DNA of 28,192 bases from CAZJRQ01 sp964548535 (lineage in GTDB: Bacteria > Bacillota > Clostridia > Oscillospirales > Ruminococcaceae). The number at the start of each line of letters is the position of its first letter. The stretch's first letter is position 1. The translations under genes and the position numbers were made by a program. Positions 14,769-22,787 of the stretch are shown piece by piece. The notes below the pieces were generated by a model that was not told the DNA's origin, made no database searches, and saw only the letters and a program-made list of their open reading frames with translations. The stretch is taken from positions 1 through 28,192 of the forward strand of contig CAZJRQ010000030.1 in the NCBI GenBank assembly GCA_964548535.1, given 5' to 3'.

Positions 14769-15785
14769 ATGAAATTAAAAAAATTAATAGCTATTGCAAT
14801 GTCAATGACATTGATTTGTTTAACATTTTTCGGGTGCGGTAAGGGAAAAGATGAAGATACAAAGCTTGTAGTACGGATTGGTACACAGGAAATGCCGAAT
14901 GATGAAGGTATCGCCAAGACGCTAAAATATTTCGAAGAAAATATTGATGCGGATGTTGAACTAATTAAGTTTGACTCTGGTAAGGACGTAAACACAGCTT
15001 TGGCATCAAATTCAATTGATTTTGGTCTAGTTGGTTCTTGTCCAGCGGCACTTGATATTGCAAACGGGATTGATATACAAGTTATCTGGATTCATGAGGT
15101 ATTAGGTTCTGTTGAATCTTTGGTAGCGAGAGAGGAAGCTAATATTAGTACAGTTGGTGATTTGAAGGGAAAGACAGTAGCAACTCCGTTTGCATCAACA
15201 GCTCATTTCTCACTATTGAAAGCTCTTGAAAGTGCAGGTCTTTCTGATAAAGATGTAACTGTTTTAGATATGCAGACAAGTGATATATACTCTGCTTGGA
15301 CAAATGGTTCAATTGATGCGGCTTATGTATGGGAGCCAACATTATCCCAGCTGGAAAATAAAGTAATTATAAAAACCTCAGAAGATATGGCGGAATTAGG
15401 CTATATGACTACTAATGTTGAAGTAGTTAGAACAGAATTTGCAAACGAACATCCTGATATTGTAAGCGGATACATTAAATCATTAAATCAAGCAGTTGAG
15501 CTAAATAATTCTGATAATGAAAAAGCAGTTTCAACAATAGCTGAGGCTATGAATATTAGCAGTGAGGATGCAAAATTCCAAATGGAAGGTTCAAAGTGGC
15601 TGAAATCTAGCGAACAGCTTGATGAAAAATATTTGGGTACATCTGATAAAAAAGGTAGTATGTCACAGAATTTATATGATACGGCAGTGTTCTTAAAGGA
15701 GCAGGGAAGTATTACAGATGTTCCTGATATTTCAGAATTTGAAAAAGCAGTAGTTCCAAAATATATTGAGGATCAAGAAAAATAA
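14769..15785 (+). CDS. tauA: Taurine-binding lipoprotein, TauA type
   Basis: The 338-residue extracellular binding protein begins with a lipoprotein signal (MKLKKLIAIAMSMTLICLTFFGC). The mature part shares many landmarks with E. coli TauA as I remember it: a KFDSGKDVNTALAS segment, GLVGSCPAALDIA, VATPFASTAHFSLLKALE, SIDAAYVWEPTLS and DTAVFLKEQG. These support taurine or a close sulfonate over nitrate or thiamine precursors. ATG 14769 is chosen because the signal peptide starts there; the upstream ATG at 14712 overlaps the permease and adds 19 polar residues. The ribosome site is weak (AAGGG). It lies 38 nt after the permease and before the ATPase, an unusual permease-binding protein-ATPase order. 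Confidence 0.87.
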   Translation: MKLKKLIAIAMSMTLICLTFFGCGKGKDEDTKLVVRIGTQEMPNDEGIAKTLKYFEENIDADVELIKFDSGKDVNTALASNSIDFGLVGSCPAALDIANGIDIQVIWIHEVLGSVESLVAREEANISTVGDLKGKTVATPFASTAHFSLLKALESAGLSDKDVTVLDMQTSDIYSAWTNGSIDAAYVWEPTLSQLENKVIIKTSEDMAELGYMTTNVEVVRTEFANEHPDIVSGYIKSLNQAVELNNSDNEKAVSTIAEAMNISSEDAKFQMEGSKWLKSSEQLDEKYLGTSDKKGSMSQNLYDTAVFLKEQGSITDVPDISEFEKAVVPKYIEDQEK

Positions 15786-15822
15786 AAGTATATTTTAGAA
15801 TGAAAAGTATGAGGTGACTAAT

Positions 15823-16641
15823 ATGCAAGAAACCATGATAAAAGAAGAAGTTGTAGTATCAATCAAGGATTGCAATTTGGAATATGAAGGCGAAAAAGGC
15901 AGAGTGTTGGCATTATCTGATGTTAATTTAGATATCAAAAAAGGTGAGTTCATTTGTGTATTAGGACCATCTGGATGCGGAAAAAGCACATTGCTAAATA
16001 TCATTGCTGGATTTCATAAACCAACATCAGGAACAGCTAAAATGGGTGATGCTATAATAGAAGGTCCTGATTGGCATAGAGGCGTAGTTTTCCAAACACC
16101 TACTTTGTATCCCTGGTATAATATTGAAAAAAATATTGCGTTCGGACCTAAAATGCGAAAGCAGCCTAAGCAGGAAATCAAGAAGAATGTAGATAAATAT
16201 ATGGAGCTAGTAGGTCTTAAAGACTTTAAAAAGCAAAAGCCATATGAACTTTCAGGAGGAATGCGCCAAAGAGCCTCACTTGCTAGAGTTTTGGTAAATC
16301 AGCCAGAAATGATACTAATGGATGAACCATTTGGAGCACTTGATGCACTTACAAGGGTAAATATGCAGACTTTAACTCGAGATATATGGAATAAAACTGG
16401 CAACACAATATTTTTAATTACTCATGATGTTGATGAGGCTCTGCTTTTAGCTACAAGAGTTATAGTAATGTCGGCTCGACCTGGACGAATTGTTAAAGAA
16501 TTTAATACTGAATTTACTTATGATGTTGACGGAATTAATTCTGAGTCAGCTATGTATTCAACAGAGTATATGGAAATCAGAGAAGAAATCTTAAACATAA
16601 TTAATACTCAGAATGAAGCATTAAAAAGTGACGAGGTATAG
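15823..16641 (+). CDS. tauB: ABC transporter ATP-binding protein, TauB/SsuB type
   Basis: The 272-residue ATPase of the taurine importer has Walker A GPSGCGKST, the Q-loop QTPTLYPWYNIEKN typical of the Ssu/Tau/Nrt family, signature LSGGMRQR, Walker B ILMDEPFGALD with the DALTR extension of this family, and the H-loop THD followed by VDEALLLATR. All motifs are complete. ATG 15823 has GAGGTG 6 nt upstream; the GTG at 15814 is within that ribosome site. It energises uptake with the TauC-like permease. Confidence 0.9.
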   Translation: MQETMIKEEVVVSIKDCNLEYEGEKGRVLALSDVNLDIKKGEFICVLGPSGCGKSTLLNIIAGFHKPTSGTAKMGDAIIEGPDWHRGVVFQTPTLYPWYNIEKNIAFGPKMRKQPKQEIKKNVDKYMELVGLKDFKKQKPYELSGGMRQRASLARVLVNQPEMILMDEPFGALDALTRVNMQTLTRDIWNKTGNTIFLITHDVDEALLLATRVIVMSARPGRIVKEFNTEFTYDVDGINSESAMYSTEYMEIREEILNIINTQNEALKSDEV

Positions 16642-16650
16642 CCTGAGATT

Positions 16651-17358
16651 ATGAATGTGGTTATATTTTTATTGGTTTTATTAATTTCAAATACTATTCA
16701 AGTTATTACAGGCTTTGCGGGGAGTTTAATAGCAATGCCATTTGGTATGAAACTTGTGGAATATCAAACATTGGTGACGGTGCTGAACGTATTTATATTA
16801 ATATCATCTTTTATTATAACAATACAAAATCGAAAATACATACAATGGAAAACCCTTTTGGTAATGGTATCGGTAATGATATTGGGCGTTTTTACAGCAA
16901 TATTAATGCTTGATTATTTTAAACTTAGTATTTTGAAAAAGTTTTATGGTGCAATGATTTTACTTATTGCATTAAAAAAGTTGTTTATCAAAAAGGAGCT
17001 GGATATTCCTAAGTGGTTAATGATATTATCAATATTTCTAGCTGGTGTTATTCATGGATTATTCTTATCAGGAGGTGCGCTGCTTGTAATATTTGCAGTG
17101 TCAGCTTTGCCGGATAAAAATGAATTTCGAGCAACAGTTGCGCCAGTATGGGTAATTCTAAATAGCATATTAGTTTTTCAGCATGTATCATCAGGTTTTT
17201 ACACACCCTATAACATGAAAATTGTATTGTTTAGTCTAATACCTTTAGTGCTATCAATTTATATTGGAAATAAACTTTGCATGAAAATCAATCAAAAATC
17301 TTTTTTGAAAATTACTTACGCGCTATTGGTTATCTCTGGAATAACGGCTTTAATATAA
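16651..17358 (+). CDS. TauE/SafE-family membrane permease
   Basis: The 235-residue protein is almost wholly hydrophobic, with about seven or eight helices. It shows the TauE/SafE pattern: a first repeat with QVITGFAGSLIAMPFGMKLV and a second with ILAGVIHGLFLSGGALLVIFAVSALP, each carrying the family's Gly-rich helix motif. Family members are anion permeases, several implicated in exporting sulfite, sulfoacetate or other organosulfur anions. Here, 9 nt after the ATPase gene and with no sulfite-releasing enzyme present, export of isethionate is a reasonable inference; sulfite is the alternative. The ribosome site is weak, suggesting coupling to the upstream gene. Confidence 0.85.
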   Translation: MNVVIFLLVLLISNTIQVITGFAGSLIAMPFGMKLVEYQTLVTVLNVFILISSFIITIQNRKYIQWKTLLVMVSVMILGVFTAILMLDYFKLSILKKFYGAMILLIALKKLFIKKELDIPKWLMILSIFLAGVIHGLFLSGGALLVIFAVSALPDKNEFRATVAPVWVILNSILVFQHVSSGFYTPYNMKIVLFSLIPLVLSIYIGNKLCMKINQKSFLKITYALLVISGITALI

Positions 17359-17603
17359 AGTGTAATTGGAAATGTTTTGTTCAAAAAGTATCATTCCTAA
17401 TATTGGTTATGCTACTTATAAAATAGTTTTATTGATTATATAATTTGTATAATAAATAAATTTGAACAGCTTCAAATTGTTCAGATAGCAAAAAATACAC
17501 TGCAATAGAAATACTAAGATTTAAGCTGTATACTGACATTGAAGAGTAATGTTGTATGGTTGAGTTAGGTTAGAATGGCTACGAAGTATATTGGAATAAT
17601 TGG
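17359..17603 (+). other. Untranslated stretch ending in a strong terminator
   Basis: There is no credible gene in these 245 nt. TTGATT (17433-17438) with TAAATT (17457-17462), 18 bp apart, is a possible weak promoter. Competing small repeats (TTTGAA/TTCAAA and GAACA/TGTTC near 17461-17482) and ACATT/AATGT near 17537-17552 could fold. It is either a long 3' UTR of the taurine operon or an independent small RNA of about 170 nt ending at the terminator at 17604-17636. Confidence 0.35.
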
Positions 17604-17636
17604 TCACTGTGGGGTGTAGCTCCACGGTGATTTTTT
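17604..17636 (+). terminator. Intrinsic terminator after the taurine cluster
   Basis: TCACTGTGG (17604-17612) pairs with CCACGGTGA (17622-17630), with one G-U pair, followed directly by TTTTTT. It separates the taurine region from the recJ operon. Confidence 0.88.
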
Positions 17637-17805
17637 GCATTTTTATAGCTATAATAGTGTTCGAAACAAGATTAAAATTCTGCTTTTTTCCTATTTTGTA
17701 CGTAATGAGGTATTTTTGTACATTGTCCGTTTTTGTTGGATTTGCACATGCTTTCTTTGTTTTTTTGTTGCAATTTTTAGTTAAACAAAAAAGATTTCAT
17801 CGCTA

Positions 17806-17834
17806 TTGAAAAAAAACCTTAAATATGTTATAAT
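17806..17834 (+). promoter_or_regulatory. Promoter of the recJ-rel operon
   Basis: TTGAAA (17806-17811) and a perfect TATAAT (17829-17834) are 17 bp apart, with TG one base upstream of the -10 (extended -10). The predicted start is about 30 nt before the recJ ATG. Confidence 0.82.
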
Positions 17835-17870
17835 ATTATGGAATATAAAATAGGTTAGGATTTGTTTTTT

Positions 17871-19901
17871 ATGAAGAGATGGAAAATTAATAAGCCAGAT
17901 GAAAAGCTTGCGGTTGATTTTAGCAAAAAATGTGATTTAACTCAACTAGTGCTTAAAGTTATGGTTTCTAGAAAATATACTGAATTTGAGCAAATTGTTG
18001 AGTTTTTCAGCGAGCAGGAGCTTTCTGATCCTTTTTCAATTACCGATATGCAAGAGGCAGTTGACACTATTTCTGCCGCTGTTGATTCCTATGACCTTAT
18101 CTGCATTTATGGTGATTATGATTGTGACGGTATTACATCAATTGCCATTCTTTATAATTATTTAGAAAGCATGGGAGCTAATGTAATGTACTATATCCCT
18201 GAACGAAGCGAGGGGTATGGACTGAATTCTAAAGCGATAAACAAGATTGCTGAAATGGGTGTACAGCTGATTATCACTGTTGATAACGGTATTTCTGCTC
18301 ATTCTGAGGCTGAAGAAATTGCTGATTTGGGTATGAAACTAGTTATAACGGACCATCACCAGCCTTCTGAAACTTTACCTAAAGCGGCTGCTGTAGTTAA
18401 TCCGCATCGAGCAGACTGTACATCAGTTTATAAGGATTTTGCTGGCGTAGGAGTTGCTTTCAAACTTTGTGCTGCCTTGGACGGCGGAAATTATGACGTG
18501 ATTTTAGAACAGTATTCTGACATTTGTGCAATTGGAACTGTTGGTGATATTGTTCCTCTTACTGGTGAAAATAGAACTATTGTGAAAAACGGCTTGAGAT
18601 ATTTAAAAAATACTGAAAATCCAGGACTTAATTATCTTATGGATAAGACAATAAGTAATCGTGATAAAATAAATTCTACTGCAATTGCTTTTAATATTGT
18701 ACCTAAGATTAATGCTTCTAGCAGGCTTGGTTCACCGCTAACCGCAGTAAAAGCTATTTTGTCAGAGGACGATGAAGATGCTGAAAACTATGTGGACACT
18801 TTACTTACTTTGAATAATCAACGTAAAGATGCAGAAGCTGAGATTATGAATGAGATATTCAAAACTATAAACGAAAATCCTGATATTTTAAATCAGCGAG
18901 CAATTATTTTGTCAGGTAAAGGCTGGCATCTTGGGATTATTGGAATCATAGCGTCAAGAGTTCTTAAAATTTTTGGAAAAACAAGCATAATTTTGTCTGT
19001 TGATGAAAACGGCATGGTGAGAGGATCAGCGCGAAGTGTGGATGGTTTTAATGTTTTTGATTGTTTCACTTCTTCTAAAGATTTACTTTTGAATTTCGGT
19101 GGTCATGAGTGTGCCGGCGGATTATCTTTGATTGAAGAAAATATTGAACAGTTTAAAAATAAAGTTTTTGAGTATGCGAATGCGCTAGAAACAACGCCAC
19201 TTGAAGTTGTAAATTGCGATATGGTGATAATGCCTCAGGATATTACCATTGATAATGTAAAGAGCCTTTCTTGTATGGAGCCGTTTGGAGAGGAAAATCC
19301 ACAGCCGGTTTTTGCTCTAATTGGTGCTAAGATTACTCAAATCATACCGCTTTCTCAAGGAAAGCACACAAAGCTTTTTGTTAATTATGGCGGAGTAGAT
19401 ATACAGGCACCTTTGTTTTCAATAAGTCCTAGCGATCTTAATTTTGCTGTAAATGATATAGTTGATATTGCAGCAAAACTTGAAATAAATGAGTATAATG
19501 GTAAGATTTCGATTTCTGCTAATGTGATTGATATTAGAAAAAAGGGTATAAATCAAGAAAAATATTTTGCTGCTAAGGATTGTTATGAGAAATATATGTT
19601 AGGTAAAGAACTGCCTAACGCTTTTTTGGAAAGAATAAATCCACAGCGAAATGAGCTAGTTGGAATATATAAATACATAAATAGTGTTAAAGAGATTTCT
19701 GTTGATGATTTGTATATCAAACTTAATAATGATGCTATTAATTATTGCAAGCTGAGAATATGTATTGATATTTTTGAAAGCTTAGGTTTAGTAAGATATG
19801 AACCGTATAATCAAAAGGTGACAATACTTCCGGTAACGCAAAAAGTTGACCTTGAGAATTCTAAAGTGCTGATAGAGCTTAGAAGTAAAATCTGTAAGTG
19901 A
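17871..19901 (+). CDS. recJ: Single-stranded-DNA-specific exonuclease RecJ
   Basis: The 676-residue DHH-family 5'-3' exonuclease acts in recombination and mismatch/base-excision repair in the cytoplasm. Active-site motifs are in order: GDYDCDG, the DNGISA segment, TDHHQPSE (the DHH triad), VVNPHRADC and GTVGDIVPL. The DHHA1 part has GKGWHLGIIGIIASR and the GGHECAGGLS motif, followed by an OB-type domain with EPFGEENPQPVF. A C-terminal extension of roughly 110 residues is winged-helix-like and of the kind seen in Firmicute RecJ. The start is ATG 17871, with AGGA 10 nt upstream; an in-frame TTG nine bases earlier is less likely. It heads an operon in which rel follows after 10 nt. Confidence 0.93.
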   Translation: MKRWKINKPDEKLAVDFSKKCDLTQLVLKVMVSRKYTEFEQIVEFFSEQELSDPFSITDMQEAVDTISAAVDSYDLICIYGDYDCDGITSIAILYNYLESMGANVMYYIPERSEGYGLNSKAINKIAEMGVQLIITVDNGISAHSEAEEIADLGMKLVITDHHQPSETLPKAAAVVNPHRADCTSVYKDFAGVGVAFKLCAALDGGNYDVILEQYSDICAIGTVGDIVPLTGENRTIVKNGLRYLKNTENPGLNYLMDKTISNRDKINSTAIAFNIVPKINASSRLGSPLTAVKAILSEDDEDAENYVDTLLTLNNQRKDAEAEIMNEIFKTINENPDILNQRAIILSGKGWHLGIIGIIASRVLKIFGKTSIILSVDENGMVRGSARSVDGFNVFDCFTSSKDLLLNFGGHECAGGLSLIEENIEQFKNKVFEYANALETTPLEVVNCDMVIMPQDITIDNVKSLSCMEPFGEENPQPVFALIGAKITQIIPLSQGKHTKLFVNYGGVDIQAPLFSISPSDLNFAVNDIVDIAAKLEINEYNGKISISANVIDIRKKGINQEKYFAAKDCYEKYMLGKELPNAFLERINPQRNELVGIYKYINSVKEISVDDLYIKLNNDAINYCKLRICIDIFESLGLVRYEPYNQKVTILPVTQKVDLENSKVLIELRSKICK

Positions 19902-19911
19902 GGCGAAGAAA

Positions 19912-22131
19912 ATGGAGAAATATGATAAGACTTTTACAATTGAAAACAGACCTGAATGTACCATTGATACACTGATACAGAAAATTTTGGACAGTGAAAA
20001 GCAGTATGATTTGTCTAAAATTGTGTCTGCTTATGAGCTTGCGGACAAGTATCATACTGGGCAGATGAGAGAATCAGGCGAACCTTATATTTCGCACCCG
20101 CTTGCAGTTGCATACATTTTGTTAGAACTTGGAATGGATACTGATTCAGTTTGTGCGGCGCTGTTGCATGATGTTGTTGAGGATACTGATTGTACTCTTG
20201 AAGATTTGCAGAAAAAATTCGGCACAGATGTGGCAATGCTTGTAAATGGTGTAACAAAGCTTAAAAAGGTTGAAACTTTTACTAAGGACGAGCAAAAGGC
20301 AGAGAATATTAGAAAAATTTTGCTTGCAATGAGTGAGGACATTCGTGTAATTATAATAAAACTTGCTGACCGTTTGCATAATATGAGAACGCTTAATTTT
20401 TGTAAGGATAGTAAGCGTAGAACTATTGCTCATGAAACTATGAATATATATGCGCCTATTGCACATCGTTTGGGAATTCGTTCAATTAAAGATGAGCTTG
20501 AAGATTTAGCTTTTTATTACCTAGATCCGTATGCATATTCAGAAATTGAAGATCAGATGAAGCTTAGAAAAGGCAGTCGGGATGAGCTTGTTGAGGGAAT
20601 TAAGGAGCGAATTAGGGTAAGACTTGCGGAGGAATTTGATCCGCTTCCTCAAATTGAAGGCAGAGTAAAAAGTAATTACGGAATATACAAAAAGGTTTAT
20701 CGTGACGGTAAGGATATTGATCAGATTTATGATAAATATGCAGTTAGAATAATTGTAAATACAGTTACAGAATGTTATAACGTTTTGGGTATTATTCATG
20801 ATATGTTTAAGCCTATTCCAAATCGTTTTAAAGATTATATTTCCACACCAAAGCCGAATATGTATCAGTCACTTCACACTACAGTAATTGGCAGACAGGG
20901 AATACCTTTTGAGGTTCAAATTCGTACTTGGGATATGCACCAAACTGCTGAATACGGTATCGCTGCTCATTGGAAATATAAAGAGGGTGTGCGCGGCAGT
21001 TCTAAAAATGATGATCGTCTTGCTTGGATTAGACAGATTATTGAATCACAGCAGGAATCGAATGACGTTGAGGAGATAGTTCGTGCTATTAAAAATGATT
21101 TAGCACCTGAAGATGTTTTTGCATTCACACCAAAGGGTGATATGATTACATTGCCAATGGGTTCGACTGTTATAGATTTTGCGTATGCAATTCATACACA
21201 GGTTGGACATAGAATGTGCGGTGCTAAGGCTGACAAAAAAATGGTTTCGTTTGATTATGAAATCAAAACTGGCGAGATTATTGAGATTATTACAACTAAT
21301 GCTGAGGGGCATGGCCCAAACCGCTCTTGGCTGAATATATGTAAGACAAATGAGGCAAAGTCCAAAATACGTTCTTGGTTTAAGAAAGAACGTCGTGAAG
21401 AAAATATTTTTGAGGGTAAGAATACTCTTGAGCGTGAGTTTAGAAGAAATATGATAAGAGTACCTGAAGACGAGCTTGAGGACTTTTTAAAGAGTGATAT
21501 GCACCGACACAATTGTGAAACTCTTGATGATTATTTTGCCGCTATTGGATACGGCGGTGTTCAAATTTCTAAGGTTATGCAAAGGCTGAAGTCTGAATAC
21601 AATAAAAAATATGGCGGAAAAGCGCAGCCAGAAGTACTTGATGATATAAGACCTAGCACTTCAAAAAGCAATTCTGGTGTTATAGTAGATGGCATTGATG
21701 ATTGTGTAGTTAAGTTTGCCCAGTGCTGCAATCCATTACCAGGAGATAGCGTTGTTGGATTTATAACTAGAGGTCACGGAATTTCGGTTCATAAGTGTGA
21801 CTGTATAAATTACACATCGCAAAAAGATAAGCCAGATACGGCACCTAGATGGGTGTCGGTTAAGTGGAGCAGTACTATTGATAAGAAGGGATATTTTAAA
21901 ACTACATTGGATATTGTTGCAGTAGATAGAATTGGCTTGCTTGCTGATGTAACTTCTGAACTTGCCATGATAAATATATATATTCATGAGTCGACATCGC
22001 GTGAACTTAAAAATGGCAATGCAATTTTATCAGTAACTTTGAGTGTTGCTGGAATGGAACAGTTAAATGCAGTAATGACTAGATTAAAAAAGATTAGAAA
22101 TGTAATTTCAGTTGAACGAAGCGGTAAATAG
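19912..22131 (+). CDS. relA: Bifunctional (p)ppGpp synthetase/hydrolase Rel
   Basis: The 739-residue stringent-response enzyme has full Rel length and order. The HD hydrolase (about 45-200) carries HTGQMRESGEPYISHP, LLHDVVEDT and KLADRLHNMRTL, all intact. The synthetase (about 240-370) carries VKSNYGIYKK, RFKDYISTPKPNMYQSLHT and VQIRTWDMHQTAEYGIAAHWKYK. The TGS domain runs DVFAFTPKGDMITLPMG to IIEII, the zinc-finger-like region has AQCCNPLPGD and HKCDC, and the C-terminal ACT domain is DRIGLLADVTSELA. The intact HD site argues that it both makes and degrades (p)ppGpp. ATG has GAGGCGAAG just upstream. An apt gene, often found between recJ and rel in clostridia, is absent here. Confidence 0.95.
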   Translation: MEKYDKTFTIENRPECTIDTLIQKILDSEKQYDLSKIVSAYELADKYHTGQMRESGEPYISHPLAVAYILLELGMDTDSVCAALLHDVVEDTDCTLEDLQKKFGTDVAMLVNGVTKLKKVETFTKDEQKAENIRKILLAMSEDIRVIIIKLADRLHNMRTLNFCKDSKRRTIAHETMNIYAPIAHRLGIRSIKDELEDLAFYYLDPYAYSEIEDQMKLRKGSRDELVEGIKERIRVRLAEEFDPLPQIEGRVKSNYGIYKKVYRDGKDIDQIYDKYAVRIIVNTVTECYNVLGIIHDMFKPIPNRFKDYISTPKPNMYQSLHTTVIGRQGIPFEVQIRTWDMHQTAEYGIAAHWKYKEGVRGSSKNDDRLAWIRQIIESQQESNDVEEIVRAIKNDLAPEDVFAFTPKGDMITLPMGSTVIDFAYAIHTQVGHRMCGAKADKKMVSFDYEIKTGEIIEIITTNAEGHGPNRSWLNICKTNEAKSKIRSWFKKERREENIFEGKNTLEREFRRNMIRVPEDELEDFLKSDMHRHNCETLDDYFAAIGYGGVQISKVMQRLKSEYNKKYGGKAQPEVLDDIRPSTSKSNSGVIVDGIDDCVVKFAQCCNPLPGDSVVGFITRGHGISVHKCDCINYTSQKDKPDTAPRWVSVKWSSTIDKKGYFKTTLDIVAVDRIGLLADVTSELAMINIYIHESTSRELKNGNAILSVTLSVAGMEQLNAVMTRLKKIRNVISVERSGK

Positions 22132-22147
22132 AAGAGAGGTAATAATT

Positions 22148-22786
22148 ATGAATATTTTTAAGCTGAAACCACTAAGTGTATGTGATACTAATAGCTATCT
22201 TGTTGCAAGTGCGGATAATAATTGTGTACTTATCGATGCACCAGCTGATGCAGATTATATTCTGGAGCAGGTTGAGATTTTTGGACTAAATCTAAAGAAA
22301 ATTTTCTTAACACATGGACATTTTGACCATGTAGGAGCAGTTGCGGATTTAGTAGATAAAACTGGCTGTGAGGTTTATATTCATGAAAATGATTTGCCAA
22401 AGCTGACTGACGACAAGGGCATGCTTGTTAATCTTCTTCAAGGAAAAGCGGCAAGACAATTTGCTGGTGCTATTGCAATTACTGAAGATGATGTTTTAAA
22501 AATTGACGAGCTTGAGTTTGATATTTTGCATACACCAGGCCACACTAGCGGTTCGGTTTGCTATATTAGCGGGAATGATATGTTCACTGGAGATACGCTT
22601 TTTGCAAGAAGCCAGGGAAGAACTGACTTGTTTGACGGAAGTCCTCGTTCAATGATAGAATCATTCAAAAAAATCAGCCAGCTAGGCGGTAATCTGAATA
22701 TTTATCCAGGTCACATGGGCACTACAACTCTTGAAGAAGAAAGACTATACAATCCATTTTTAAAGGGTGGTTTTGGAGATTATTAA
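22148..22786 (+). CDS. Metallo-beta-lactamase-fold hydrolase, glyoxalase II-like
   Basis: The 212-residue protein has the metal-binding motif THGHFDH (HxHxDH), a second His in HTPGHTSGS, the bridging Asp in FTGDTLF, and a late His in YPGHM. It belongs to the small YcbL/hydroxyacylglutathione-hydrolase-like group and probably cleaves a thioester; the physiological substrate is unknown. Its position directly after rel is conserved in many Clostridia. ATG 22148 is preceded by AGAGG at 8 nt; the longer TTG-initiated frame overlaps rel. Its stop is one base before the hemZ start. Confidence 0.9.
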   Translation: MNIFKLKPLSVCDTNSYLVASADNNCVLIDAPADADYILEQVEIFGLNLKKIFLTHGHFDHVGAVADLVDKTGCEVYIHENDLPKLTDDKGMLVNLLQGKAARQFAGAIAITEDDVLKIDELEFDILHTPGHTSGSVCYISGNDMFTGDTLFARSQGRTDLFDGSPRSMIESFKKISQLGGNLNIYPGHMGTTTLEEERLYNPFLKGGFGDY

Positions 22787-22787
22787 T

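Noticed and set aside
17600..17809. Open frame of 69 codons with hydrophobic content
   Set aside because: It starts with TTG, runs straight through the terminator at 17604-17636 and has no ribosome site; hydrophobicity comes from T-rich DNA.
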